Source of the DNA: Ecdyonurus torrentis
Lineage: Eukaryota; Arthropoda; Insecta; Ephemeroptera; Heptageniidae
Direction: 5' to 3'
DNA length: 64,000 bases
Assembly (NCBI GenBank): GCA_949318235.1
Contig: OX439132.1
Location: 19,081,256-19,145,255, forward strand
Part shown: in pieces, positions 1 to 33,427 of the stretch
Numbering within the stretch: the first letter of the stretch is position 1
How the letters are laid out: each line of letters starts with the position of its first letter
Program-made: the position numbers and the translations under genes
The notes under the pieces: generated by a model
Seen by the model: only the letters and a program-made list of their open reading frames with translations
What the model was told of the DNA's origin: nothing
The model's database searches: none

Positions 1-419
1 AAAGAGCTAATTTTTTCCTTAACTATTTTGGAACATATTATTTTGTATTTTAATTAACTATTTAACATTTTTTAGGAGGGGCAAAAAAAAAAAGTAATAA
101 TAAAAAAGCTGCCAATTTTCAAAATTACATCAATAGAAACTCATAAAATAAAATTTAAAAATCAGAAAAGAAAAAAAAAAATCATTGAAAAAAGAAAGAA
201 GAAGGAGCGTTTCTTTTAAAAGAATTGTGCACTAATATTTTTTTTAAACATAAAAGCAAAAGGGAATTAAGCACTAAAATATCTTAAAATAAGGCAATAG
301 AAACAAATTTTATCTTATAATATCTGATTTTAAACTCCTTTTTTGGTTTATTCATTTTTTTTTTTAAATATTTTTCATGTGTCAAAAAAATTACTCCGAG
401 TTCTTTTTGTTTCTTTGAT

Positions 420-505
420 TTTTTCGCTTGCCTCAAACCTGACGGGGGGGGGGGGTCCGGACCTGGACCCCCCCCCCCCCTGGACCCCCCCCCCCCTGGA
501 TACGC
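420..505. mobile_element. Truncated end of a hAT-like element with poly-G/poly-C tracts
   Basis: Long G and C runs end in CCTGGATACGCCCCTG, which differs by one base from the right terminal repeat of the complete hAT element at 2614-4106. No matching left end is visible upstream, so this looks like a solo or truncated end. The reading frame through it (a Pro/Gly run) is not a gene. Confidence 0.45.
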
Positions 506-889
506 CCCTGCAAGTGCGTACTATGAACTTTTCGTAATCTTATTCTACTTTGTTTGATATGATGTATTATAAACACAGGACAGGGACAGGGTATCCTCAT
601 GTGTAATTTATTTTTGTGTGTAAATAATGCAATTTATTTCTAAAGAGTTTAGCTGTAGCTGAAAGGGATTGTTTATGTGAGAGATAATAATTACTAACCC
701 AGGTCAAATCTGAACGCATTCATTCAATTCAATCATTTGTTCACAACGCATTCAGTTTTGATTTGAATAATATAAGAAATTATTCTCTCTCACACAAAGA
801 GTCCCTGTCGGCTGCAGCCCAACTTTTCCCCCAATTTTTGCAATCTATGTGTCATCTCCTATGTGAAATGATAAATTTGAAGGAAAAGG

Positions 890-1300
890 ATAGGAGAGAA
901 ACCAGTAAGGTCCTTACCATAAAGAAGAGAGTCCCATAGTTCAGTGGGGATTCTCTTCACCATGGGTAAGGCCCTTGCTGGCTTCTATATCTTTAACTTT
1001 TGAATTTATAAACTTATGAACCTTCTTAATTCTATAATAAAAATATTTGGATAGTAAAACATACAGATAGATTAAGAAAATTTGGGAAATTGAGAGATAG
1101 TAATGAGCTTTCGCTTTCACTGACAGGGATGCCATGGTAGTGAAAAGTTTCTAACCCAAGCTGAAAAGTGAGTTAGAAATTTTTCTCTCATGCGGCTTCC
1201 CTGTCATTGTAAGTTCATTACTATCTCCCATTCCCCAAATTTTCTTAATCTATCCATGTTTTATATACTATCAAATATTTTTACTATCAAACATTGCATA
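890..1300. repeat. Foldback repeat and 'accagcaagg...ttaccat' dispersed repeat
   Basis: At about 890-975 lies a copy of a dispersed repeat (ggatag...accagtaagg...cttaccat...agagtcccatagttcagtg), also seen near 13360, 57800 and 63900. From about 1030 to 1295, DNA around gagatagtaatgagc folds back on gttcattactatctcccat, with matching flanks (aaaatttggg / ccccaaatttt). No gene is seen between position 1 and the exon at 1339. Confidence 0.5.
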
Positions 1301-1338
1301 GTTTATTTTTCATTAATATTTATTTTTTAATTCCATAG

Positions 1339-11854
<10,516 letters not shown>

Positions 11855-11865
11855 TTGGGCCATAG

Positions 11866-12812
11866 TTTCGACATATAAATTGAGACAACTTTCAATTTTG
11901 ATTTTCCGCCAAACCATTTATGCAATTTTCTTGCCATTTAGTTTTTCAGAAAGCTGAAAGTATCTAAAAAGATGACGGTATAATAAAACATCAGAATTGT
12001 TAAGTAAAATGGTCGAAGTTGGTAGATGAAGTTTCAGTACAACAACAGACTCATGCTGAAAAATCGCTAACCCAGACTTTAAAAATCTGTACTTACAATA
12101 GATAATGCGTGTATAAGATTTGAACATAATTTTCTGAAGCTAAAAATTATCTAGAAAGGTCAGCGACCTTTGAACATAAACAGCATATAAGAAAAATGGC
12201 AGTAAGGATCCATGAAGCCATTCGGATGGCTATTACGCTAAGCAAAAAGGCCCCATAAGTAGAAAGTGCCATAATTAATTAAAAAATTAGAGTCAGCACC
12301 AGCAAAATAGCTTGCATTGCAGAAGAAGACCTAAGTTAACATATTCTATGCCATTAAAAGTCATCTGACAGTTCTATGTAGATACAGAGTAACAGTTAAC
12401 AGTTGCAAATTTCAGGTATTAAAATCCCCAAAAATGAAAATTGCCCATATTAATTTTTTTTTTCAAGTAGTGTAACTTCCTCCCAAAATGCAAAAAACAA
12501 CCGCAGGGCTGACAGATGACTCGCTTATAACCGCGCTGAAGTCCTTGGGGTAGCTAGAACCCAAGTTTCGCGCTAGTTTCAACGTCCTGGCCATGATAAA
12601 AAACGATTTTCCAGCGCGACGATTTTCTTTACTAAAACTTTATCTACCAACTTCAATCACTTTCACTTAAAAATTCTGCTTTTTTTATTGTCAGCATATG
12701 TTTTACATATCATATCCCCAGCTTTCTGAAAAACTAAATGGAAAGAAAATCGCACAAACGGTTTGGCGGCAAATCAAAATTGAAAGTTGTTTCAATTTAG
12801 GTGCCGAACCCT
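11866..12812. mobile_element. Foldback repeat abutting the coiled-coil gene stop codon
   Basis: The outer arms pair over about 100 bp: aattgagacaactttcaatt with aattgaaagttgtttcaatt, ccgccaaacc with ggtttggcgg, and atttagtttttcagaaagct with agctttctgaaaaactaaat. A second block, gaagttggtagatgaagt, pairs with actttatctaccaacttc. AATAAA occurs at about 11981 inside it, so the gene's 3' UTR and polyadenylation signal may come from this element. Confidence 0.65.
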
Positions 12813-13339
12813 GTATACTGGCGACTGGCGGTGTGTTTGGCCATCATTTTATGATGTAATTATATAGGTAATTATAATTACCTTGTCTGCCCTACCCAAA
12901 CTTACCCTAACTAAGTACACAACAACAATTTTATTTTATTTTTTACTTTTTTAGGTAAAAATACTGTATAGTTGTTTAAGTTACTTGAAAGCATATGAAA
13001 GGTTTTCATTATTTAAACAATAAGTAAATTTAACTGATTTTTTTTTTTTAATTCACACATATATCTGCCTTGGAATGTAGATAAATACAAAAATTGTTCC
13101 TCCTTTCTTTTTGTTTGTTACACATCTTTTAAGTAAGTAGACACACTTATCATGAGAAACAAATTTATTTCTTATTTCCAAGGATTATATCGGAAATATT
13201 GAACAATTTTTACAAAGGCAGGTAAAATGTATATACATTATATTCCTACTATTATGACGTATGTTTGCATGTGTATAACATGATTTAAGTATATAGGGCG
13301 GATTAAGGAAAAATAAACCACCACTGTTACTGTTATAAG

Positions 13340-13530
13340 TGATGAAGTTGAAAGAAAATGATAAGAGAGACCAGCACAGGTGTTACCATAGTGGAGAGAG
13401 AGCTCCATGGTTTGGTGAAAATCTTGATAGCACTGATAGTTTTTATTCTATCTCTGTTTGCAAGATTTTTTTTTTCTAAGAGACGGGGAGGCCTTTGCTA
13501 GTTTCACCTATCATTTTCTTTCAAATTCAT
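13340..13530. repeat. Dispersed foldback repeat copy
   Basis: aagttgaaagaaaatgataa pairs with ttatcattttctttcaaatt (one or two mismatches), enclosing accagcacaggtgttaccat and an inverted counterpart. Same family as near 890, 57800 and 63900. Confidence 0.5.
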
Positions 13531-13543
13531 CTTATAATATAAG

Positions 13544-13919
13544 ACCGAGCCTAAGGTGTCGTGATTAGCGTTGCTGCCTACTGCTCGGGAGATCCACGTT
13601 TCGCTTCCCACCTGGGGAGGGCGTGGCTTATCCTGAGAAGTGGTGGCATAAGCGCTGACTGCCCGCACTTTGGAGCATTCGGGAGATACTGTTCAGGTAA
13701 CTGACCAGTATCGGCTGTCTTCTCCAAGGTTTCTATTGTTCCCTTGGACAGTTCCCATTAGGCCACAGCCGCCAAACCTTCCCTTCAACCCTTCATCCTA
13801 CCTCCTATCCCCCCCGTACTCGAATGCTAGAACATTCTGAGGAAATTGACAATTCCATAAATAACCTTCAACAAGTGCATACAGTGCATCTTGATTGCAA
13901 GGAGAATGGAAGTATAATG

Positions 13920-13954
<35 letters not shown>
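13544..13954 (+). mobile_element. tRNA-like SINE with poly-A tail
   Basis: A GC-richer block in AT-rich DNA begins GAGCCTAAGGTGTCGTGATT, with a box A-like GTGATTAGCG and about 30 bases later a box B-like CACGTTTCGCTTCCC, then about 300 bp of body and a pure A run at 13922-13954. This is the layout of a polymerase III tRNA-derived SINE. I could not identify target duplications or the tRNA of origin. Confidence 0.55.
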
Positions 13955-13956
<2 letters not shown>

Positions 13957-14888
13957 CTACTACTACTCTGTACTACCCTACTTTGGTTATTGATTAACTT
14001 CAAAGTTGCTTTGCAGCATATCCTGGCTTTGGTCATGTATCAGGGTTTTTACAGACTATGGATACTCTTTACATTAAAAAAATGTTAGTAATATTGTATC
14101 AAGATTGTGCCTTATAAATTATAATACAGTAGTAATTTAGTAATAATATCTTTTGTATCAATTCTTTTTTCCATTCCATAGGCCTATTTTAATATCCATT
14201 TATTCCAAAAATTGAGATTTTTTCAAAAAACTGGACTAAAACAAAAAAATGTGTATAAGTAATTTTATATTAAAAACTTTTATAAAATAATTTTCAAATG
14301 TTTAAAAATTTTTTAGTACTCTTGTTACCTTACTAATGTGATTGACAGAGTTGGATTGGCTAGTTGTAGGCCAGTTGGTAGTTTAGACCTCTTAAGTGAG
14401 CCACTTTTAATAGCAAGTTACGCCTACTTTTGGGGGCATAACTGTCTTGAAAGTGGTCAGTCAACTTTTCTCAACCTTACCTTATAGCCAATATGACACT
14501 GTGGTTACTGTATTATATAGGTATTCATATCTTAGTCATATATCATTCTTTTTGTAGCTCAAGTATAAAAATACAACTAATCAATTAAAAAACGTATAAT
14601 TGATACCTAACTAAATAATTGAGAACATGTTCATTAATGATTTCAAATAGAACATTAAAAGGTTTATTTTACATTAGTGTATACATTTTCTTATGCCTGC
14701 TGATGCTTTTATGGTTTGCAATTCTTGGATCTACAGGAATTTGCATAATATAGTGGGGGTATAGAGGATAATTTAGTTGATTAGTTAATTTGGACTTGAG
14801 TATATATTTTTTTTAAATGTATACATAGATTACGTTATGCATTTATTATTTTATCTTTGATACTTTTACAGTAAATCATGCAAATATT
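13955..14888. other. Intergenic DNA, no gene seen
   Basis: AT-rich spacer between the SINE and the 3' end of gene A. A weak inverted repeat around 14350-14490 (ttggattggcta / tatagccaata) may be an old MITE. The likely poly(A) signal for gene A (AATAAA on the minus strand) is at 14842-14847, about 42 bases past its stop. Confidence 0.4.
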
Positions 14889-16375
14889 TTATCCAAAGTT
14901 GATGCCAGTGACTGACTGCATCCAATCATGGTAATGACACACTCGAGTGAACAGTGAGGGCATGTTTGGTTTGTACAGTGAAGTGATCCCCACTTGTAGG
15001 TAAGGAGCTGTTCCTGTTGGTAATCGTACTAGTGGGTTACCTTCATCGCCCTATTTAAATTTAAAAAATATATATTAACAACTGGAAAATTTTATTATTT
15101 AAAAAAATTTATGAGACTCAAAGTAATCAATGTAATCATTACAGTGCATACTTGGGATTTTGTGTGCTATAGTATAAATAAAGGCTATTAAATTTGATAG
15201 AGCTATTAATTATTATTATTTTTTATTTTTAAAGAAGGAGGGGGGGGGGGAGCATTTTTCATGACATTATTTGTTTTTACATTTATAGCTTTTTACAGTA
15301 CGACATTTTTAGTATTTTTTTTTTTTTTTTCAAATATGCACTAGCATCTTCAATCTTCAACAGACTTTTTTGGGCAGTAACATCGTCAATCGTCATACAA
15401 GTAACGACGTAACATAATTTCACTACTTTTTGTTAAAAAATAACCTCATTACTTTTTGGTATCAGTAACGGTAACACATTACTAGATCAAGTAATTTTTG
15501 CCATGTAACAACACTACTTCCTAAAATTTCAAGCACTGAAAAAAAAAAAAAAAAAAAAAAGACTTCTAAATCTATAAGTAAATAAATATGCTTTCGTCGT
15601 AATATAGTTATTCAAAATAACTGTACTGATTTGATTTAAATCTACCTATTTATAATTTATTGGAAAACAATATTAATATTTTTAACATATTTTTAAAAAT
15701 AGTGTTTTTTATTAAGAAAATAATATTGGAAGGAAATAAAGTAAATTAAAGTAACACTAATAGTAAATTCACTACTTCTAAGAGTATTGAGTATATAACA
15801 TAGTGTCATTACTTTTCAAAAACTAACGAGTAACGTAGTGTCATTACTTTTTCTTGAAGTAGTGAGTTACATGACCAAGTCTGATCATCAATCATATTAT
15901 GTTTTTTTTTTTATATTAGTATATTTTAGTCCAAAAGTTTAGAATTTATACCTACAATGTAAGGCATAGCTGCTGCACTTGCAGGAGTGCAGAGGACAGA
16001 TGAAATGACGAACATAGCTCCTGCTGCTCTTAAGCAACTCAAATTAGGCAAATCAGTTAAGGCAATTCGCATTAATGTTGGGGAAAGTGATGTATCTGGA
16101 ACATATTTATCACAATAAATCAAATTCATTGCATCAAGACACCATTGGTTAATACTCTATATTATTACCAAATAAGCTGCCAAGTTACTAACCTGAAGAC
16201 GATCTCAACCCCCATCCTGTGAGAACGTTTGTGTAAACTAAAGTAGTATCCCAGCACATTGATCGTGGTAATAATCTTACTGTATTGATAGCGTCTGAAA
16301 TTTGAATTGTTTCATAGTACTTCAAATGTTTTATATTTCATGAATGCGCGGAAAAAATATAGTCACACACACACG

Positions 16376-16452
<77 letters not shown>

Positions 16453-18245
16453 TAATACACTGCATAACTTTTCATTAGCATAAAAAAGGTATCAAAAACT
16501 TTAAAAATGAAATTTGAATTATGAATGATGATTTTTTACACACTAACTTGAAGTCACTGCATGTTGAGCTAGATTGATAAGGGCGATATTGTGATGAGAA
16601 TGTGTGGAAGAGTAGCCTGGGTGAACAACAACACGTGCTGCTGTAGTAGAAGGACCAGATAGCACACTCAAAGTGCCTGCACGAATAAAAAAGCTCGTAC
16701 CTCTGTAAGAAATCAAAACCCCTTGATGTTATGCAACTTTTGCAGCATATCGGATCAACTTGTTGCATAAGTTACAGGATATAAAATTACTATATTACCC
16801 ATTAACACAGAATGCAGAAGTTAAGACCCATTTTATGTGAATTAATGATCCACCACAGTACAAAGTTGGAGATGGTGCGGTTTTCTGTAAATAATAATAA
16901 TAAAATAACGATTTTTTTAAAAACAGTTTTCGTTTTGTATACATCTATTCAGATTCAGTACACACATAAACAAAACAAAAAAATAGCAGTTTTTTTTAAT
17001 GTATACTACGTACGTGACGAGTGTCATAAAAATGATTTCTGTGATATATAAATTAAACGTTTTAAGTCGATGATATAATATATTTTTTAAATAAATATAA
17101 TAAAATTTAAAATAAAATTATGAAGTACAGCAATATGTTATTGTGTTTGTATAGAGTAGTAGTATATAATACTATAATTAAATTAATGAGTCAGTATATT
17201 ATAGGTAATTTCATTAATACCTGAACTGATACCATCCAAGGATACTGCCCTAGTTCACAATTTACTGCTGAGCCACCAATTATGTGAGTTGAAATTTTTA
17301 CTGTAGAGTTCTTTTTAAGTTTTGTGGAATTATCAGAGGCGAGCACCTTGAAAATTTTTATTATCATTTTTAAACACGAGTATGATGTCAGTGGTTCGTA
17401 AAAAAATATGATCGCAGCGTTTATATCTCCAAATGGCAATTATAATGTATGCGGGGATGAAACTTGAACGCAAACGGCCTTATTTTTTTTGGGGCCAAAT
17501 ATATATTCTATATGTCATATAAAAATTATTACCTCAGAATAAAAACATTAAACTATATACTTATATAAATAACATTTTGTGTAACAGAATAAGTACGTCG
17601 TAGATTAATTATCAAAGATTTCTATAATGAAATTTCATTCTGCTGATTACATTTTTTTAATACAATTGTTTGGACCTATATTTTATAACAAGAGAAAAAA
17701 TGCTCATAAAAAAGTATTATTGTTCTTATTATTACTGAAACATAATATGCTAGAGTGACACAGCCCACCCAAGACTAAAAAGAAATTTTATTTCAACCAG
17801 ATATCCCTCATCTTTTCTTTTCTCAGATTTTAAACAGAAGATCAATTTAAAGAAAAATTGTGTGTGTAATTATCAGTATAATATTAAATTTAAGCAAATA
17901 TATACCTCATTACTTTTAAAATTACAATGATTCAGTTTTAATAAAAAAAAAAATGATTAAAATCCAGTTGAAACCATTTTTCTAGTTTTGGTTTGACTTT
18001 TTTTTTTATAATTATTATTAAGGATTTTTTTTTGTAATTCTATACTTAATACTTAATTTTTACATTATAAACTTTTTTTTAAGTATTAAATTAAAAGAGA
18101 AGGATAAACAACACAATTCAATTACACATAATACACATATAAGTACACATAGGATTACACATAATTATGATATGAATATACTTACCAGATTTTTGTAGAC
18201 AAAAAGAGTACAAATTTGCAGCAACAATAACTGATGGTTCTTCAT
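14889..18245 (-). CDS. Secreted trypsin-fold pseudoprotease A (S1A serine protease homologue)
   Basis: Seven exons (minus strand, all phases agree): 18245-18186, 17346-17221, 16884-16799, 16702-16548, 16294-16193, 16095-15956 and 15050-14889, giving 276 residues. The hydrophobic N-terminus MKNHQLLLLQICTLFVYKNL leads into VLA/SDNST, a plausible signal cleavage site. The mature-domain start is THIIGGSAV, so the zymogen cleavage residue is His rather than Arg/Lys. The catalytic positions are lost: TAAHC reads TSAFC, DIALIKL reads NIALINL, and GDSGGP reads GDEGNP. Cys42 and Cys58 (YCGGSLI, SAFC) and Gly193 are kept, which makes A the most trypsin-like of the three. Asp194 and the Ile16-type N-terminus remain, so activation-like folding may persist. 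A TATA-like TATAAAG lies 55-61 bases upstream of the ATG. No proteolytic activity is expected. Gene A is transcriptionally downstream in the cluster. Confidence 0.88.
15360..15900. repeat. Repeat with many 'agtaac/gttact' motifs inside gene A intron 6
   Basis: About twenty scattered copies of agtaac-like and attacttttt motifs occur in both orientations between exons of gene A, with a poly-A run at 15540-15560. The pattern resembles the subterminal repeats of a hAT-type non-autonomous element, but I could not define terminal repeats. Confidence 0.35.
16360..16450. repeat. (CA)n/(TA)n microsatellite, gene A intron
   Basis: Imperfect (CA)n runs into about 22 TA units between exons 4 and 3 (coding order) of gene A. 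Confidence 0.9.
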
Positions 18246-18299
18246 TGCTAAAATGCTTGAATGCAAAATGTGATAGAGGCAGATTTGTATATTTTTCTT

Positions 18300-18306
18300 C
18301 TTTATA
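18300..18306 (-). promoter_or_regulatory. Candidate TATA box of gene A
   Basis: Minus-strand TATAAAG, 55-61 bases upstream of the gene A start codon, matching the placement of TATA boxes in genes B and C. Confidence 0.45.
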
Positions 18307-18399
18307 TTACATAGTAACGCAGCGTCAATATAGATAAAAAATAGCAACTTATTATGTCATTAAAAAAACTACTACACAAACACTATGCATTTTTTTAAA

Positions 18400-19450
18400 G
18401 TTATAATAACGCTTCCGGTATATGTATTTAAAAGCTGTAAAAAGGTATAATAGGTAGGTAAAAAAATTAACAACCATGGGAAAATAATAAAATATAAGTA
18501 CATTATTGTTAGGGAAATTTCTATGCAAAAGATATTATTATCTATATTTTTTTATAGCAAAAAATAATAAAAATGATAAAAAATAAAAAGTTTATATTTT
18601 TTTATAACATAACAATATATCATTTACAAAAAAAAAAAAAAAAGTAATATGTATTTCATGTTTGGTCAGTTTTATAAGATCAGAGCTCTCATTTATACAA
18701 GTTTATTTCTTTTTATGGCAAAGACTTATATTTATGTTAGGTTTTTATAATAATTAGAAAAAAATCAGACATTTAATATATATTTGCATCTAATATATCA
18801 ATATGACAGCCGATGTCAAATTCTTTATTATTGTGCAATAATTTTGCAAATATAATATTATTTAATAATTAATCAGTTATCAGTCACAAATTAACTACGT
18901 AAACATTATCATATCTCAAGATCTATTATCATGATTTATAATAATAATAGAGCTGGTAATTATATAAAAACATTTCTCAAAGTAATAAACATGTTTTGCA
19001 TATTATACATGTATACTGTACAGTATAATATCATATTTCATTATTTCTTATTTTCGTAAATTAATTATTAAACTTTTATTTACCAACATGCCAACGTCAA
19101 CAATATAATATGTTACACAAACAGGAACCCTGCTTTTTTTTAAGTTTCTGTTTCTTTATTGATATTATAATACCAATAACTATAGTAAGGACATATTGAT
19201 TACAAAAATATTTAAACAGGAATACAATATATTTTATAATAGTTTCAGTCATCATAATTCATATTATTAGAAATAAATTCTTATAATATTTTAAGGTTTT
19301 GATTTGATGTATTGTTGTTTCCAACATTTAAGTTGCTAAAAAAAAAATAAATAAATAAATTCAATAATTTGTTAAACATTTTCACAGTTAAATATATATA
19401 GTCATGCAATAATTGTTCATTTTATGTGTTTTATCAGACATATATTATAT

Positions 19451-19517
<67 letters not shown>

Positions 19518-19765
19518 TATGTGTGTGTGACATAGGAGTAAGGAAAGCCGACACATCATTTATATGATGCTTTCCGAAAACGTTCATGTTTATGTGATTT
19601 AATTTTAACATAGCTATATATGTATAATTTTAGAGACTTATAGTGAATTAAGTTTTTAATATGTACATTTTAGTGACGTAATTTTATTTGTTAAAATTTA
19701 ATATAAACTATCAGCGAGTGTAAAGCCCAGGGTCTTCAAGTAGAAGGTAAGACCAAATTTCTTCA

Positions 19766-19846
<81 letters not shown>

Positions 19847-20386
19847 TATATATATTTTTTGTATATGCACTTGAGGACTTTTTTATAATGGCATAAAAAT
19901 TAAAGTTATAGAAAATAAAAATGGGAGGTTATGAACCTAATAATATAACTAAAAATGATATAAGATATGCTAGAAAAATGTTGAAGTGTGATCTATGCAT
20001 ATATTTATTATTTTTTTTATCAGTTTTATTATTTAAGTTTTGATATTTTTTTCAAATGCATCTGGTATAAAAAAAATCTATAAAAAATATTTTATAATTA
20101 AATATTACTTTAATGATCGAATTATATAAAAATTGGTTATTTTTATTATTATTGGGTCATAGAAATAAAAAAAACAAAACCGCCAAAGCCTTGTTGTTTG
20201 TAAAAAAAAAAAAAAAAAAAAAAAATTGCAATAAAAATAAAATAAAAACCCCTTTATTATATTATGTTTACTTTAGTATTTTTTTTATTGCGAAACAATC
20301 CAATATAATCCTTGTTACAAATTTAGGTTATGTAGATAGAAGACAAATATTTAACATAATATATATTTCTGCATTTTTAGATTTTA
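18400..20386. other. A-B intergenic DNA with (TA)n microsatellites
   Basis: Very AT-rich spacer. Two long (TA)n tracts lie at 19443-19520 and 19770-19856, and a poly-A tract at 20201-20225. No gene is seen. Apparent reading frames here are low-complexity. Confidence 0.5.
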
Positions 20387-25985
<5,599 letters not shown>

Positions 25986-26051
25986 AGCTCCAGTTATAGT
26001 GTATGTCAGGTCTGATGGCTTAATTGCTTGCCTGATAGTATTTTTCTGCCC

Positions 26052-26059
26052 TATTTATA
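26052..26059 (-). promoter_or_regulatory. TATA box of gene B
   Basis: Minus-strand TATAAATA followed by GGGCAG, 67-74 bases upstream of the start codon; predicts a 5' UTR of about 40 bases. Confidence 0.65.
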
Positions 26060-26217
26060 CTGTGAAATTTCACCTGATATCTATCATATCTCACTAAAGT
26101 GTCAGAGTTGACAGATCATGATACAAGGTCATAACTTATTTATATACGTATGAAAAATAAAATGTGCAAAATATAACATTTTAATCTCAAAACAATAGCT
26201 ATATAAAATCAGTATTA

Positions 26218-26420
26218 TGATATTTCCTGAAAATAATGATGTTTAATAAGTGAACCACGTTAACCTTTTCAAATGTGAGCTTTTATTTTTGATGTCTGAT
26301 ATTATCATTAATATTTATTTTGATTACTACATCATTACCTTGAAAAATGTCATTTAGAGGACACTACAATTGCGTTGAGATAACTTCATGTTGCTAGGGG
26401 TAATTAGCACAATTATTGAT
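26218..26420. repeat. Upstream block of gene B, duplicated at 34680-34880
   Basis: TGATATTTCCTGAAAATAAT, then gatgtttaataagtgaacc, gagcttttatttttgatgtc and ttgaaaaatgtcatttagag, recur almost unchanged upstream of gene C. Read as the 5' flank carried along when the gene duplicated, or a conserved control region. Confidence 0.65.
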
Positions 26421-27019
26421 TCTCTCACATTTAGAAGAGTATTATTATATTGTCTAAATTATATTTTAAATACATATATTTATAGTTATAATTATACACA
26501 AGGAACATTGTTATGTTTAAAGCTTTCATAACTTATCAAGTAGAAATTAATGTAAATAAAATATAAAAAATAATTTTCACAAACTATTTCTTAATTTTCT
26601 GTCTATGATGTTTTAACGAAACATAATTATAGAGATGTATAAAGTTTAATTTAGAAAATTTAGACCATTTTTCATTGTTATTTTCTTATGAAAAATAAAA
26701 AAAGCGTTTTTTTTTTTTTTTGTCATCCAAGTAATACAGACAGTTTTACTTGACTATATACTGTATATAGTAACTATATATATAATAAATAATAACTATA
26801 TTATTAGCGGTACACACACACTGCAGTACAGAAACAAATTACAAGGTTTTTTATTTATATTTTATTTTCTAAATAACTTCCATGATTCATACATAATGAC
26901 ACATTTTGTGATTTTGTTTATAAATTAAATAAAACCAAATACATATAATAATTCATATTTGCATATAATAAATAGCAATAATAGAATAAGGTAAACGTAA
27001 TATTTACGAGTATGTAAGT

Positions 27020-27895
<876 letters not shown>

Positions 27896-28398
27896 TCAAA
27901 ATTATTTACACTGCACGCATATTTACGTTATGATTATTGTTCTTGTTCTGTGGTTTATGAACAAAAAGTATAACTGTAGACTGTATATTATTTATATAAA
28001 TAGTAGTTTAAAATATTTTAATTATCCTCACATCTGAGGAATTAAGTACTGCATTTGTTTCAATTTTTGTAAGCCTATACACATCAACATAATTTTAAAT
28101 ATATGAAATACTGCTAAAGATTAAGATTAAGATTATGCGTTTCATATAAATTTGAATTTATGTTCCAGCAATATTATCAACTGCGCTAATAATTTACACC
28201 TATTTTCATTCTTTAGTATCAAACTAAATTTTGAGTTTTATTTATTTATATTATATTTTTAAAATTATAAAGCAATAACAAACAAAAGGTAAAATAAAAT
28301 ATTCACAAAATGGGCTAAAAGATCAATTTATTATCAATTTTTAACGACAAAATATCCTAAAATCTTTCATATTTTAGGTACAATTTTTTTTTATTGTT

Positions 28399-33215
<4,817 letters not shown>

Positions 33216-33264
33216 GGTTGAACCTCAATGCAGCTTCTGGATGAAGTATAGAGAATTTGGTCTC

Positions 33265-33274
33265 TATTTATATA
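33265..33274 (-). promoter_or_regulatory. TATA box of gene C
   Basis: Minus-strand TATATAAATA followed by GAGACC, 50-59 bases upstream of the gene C start codon. Confidence 0.65.
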
Positions 33275-33279
33275 GGCGC

Positions 33280-33349
33280 ATAGGTGCAGACCGACAATGT
33301 TACATTTTATTGTTCTTTTAAACATCATACTTCAAGGTTTTTTTTTTTG

Positions 33350-33427
<78 letters not shown>

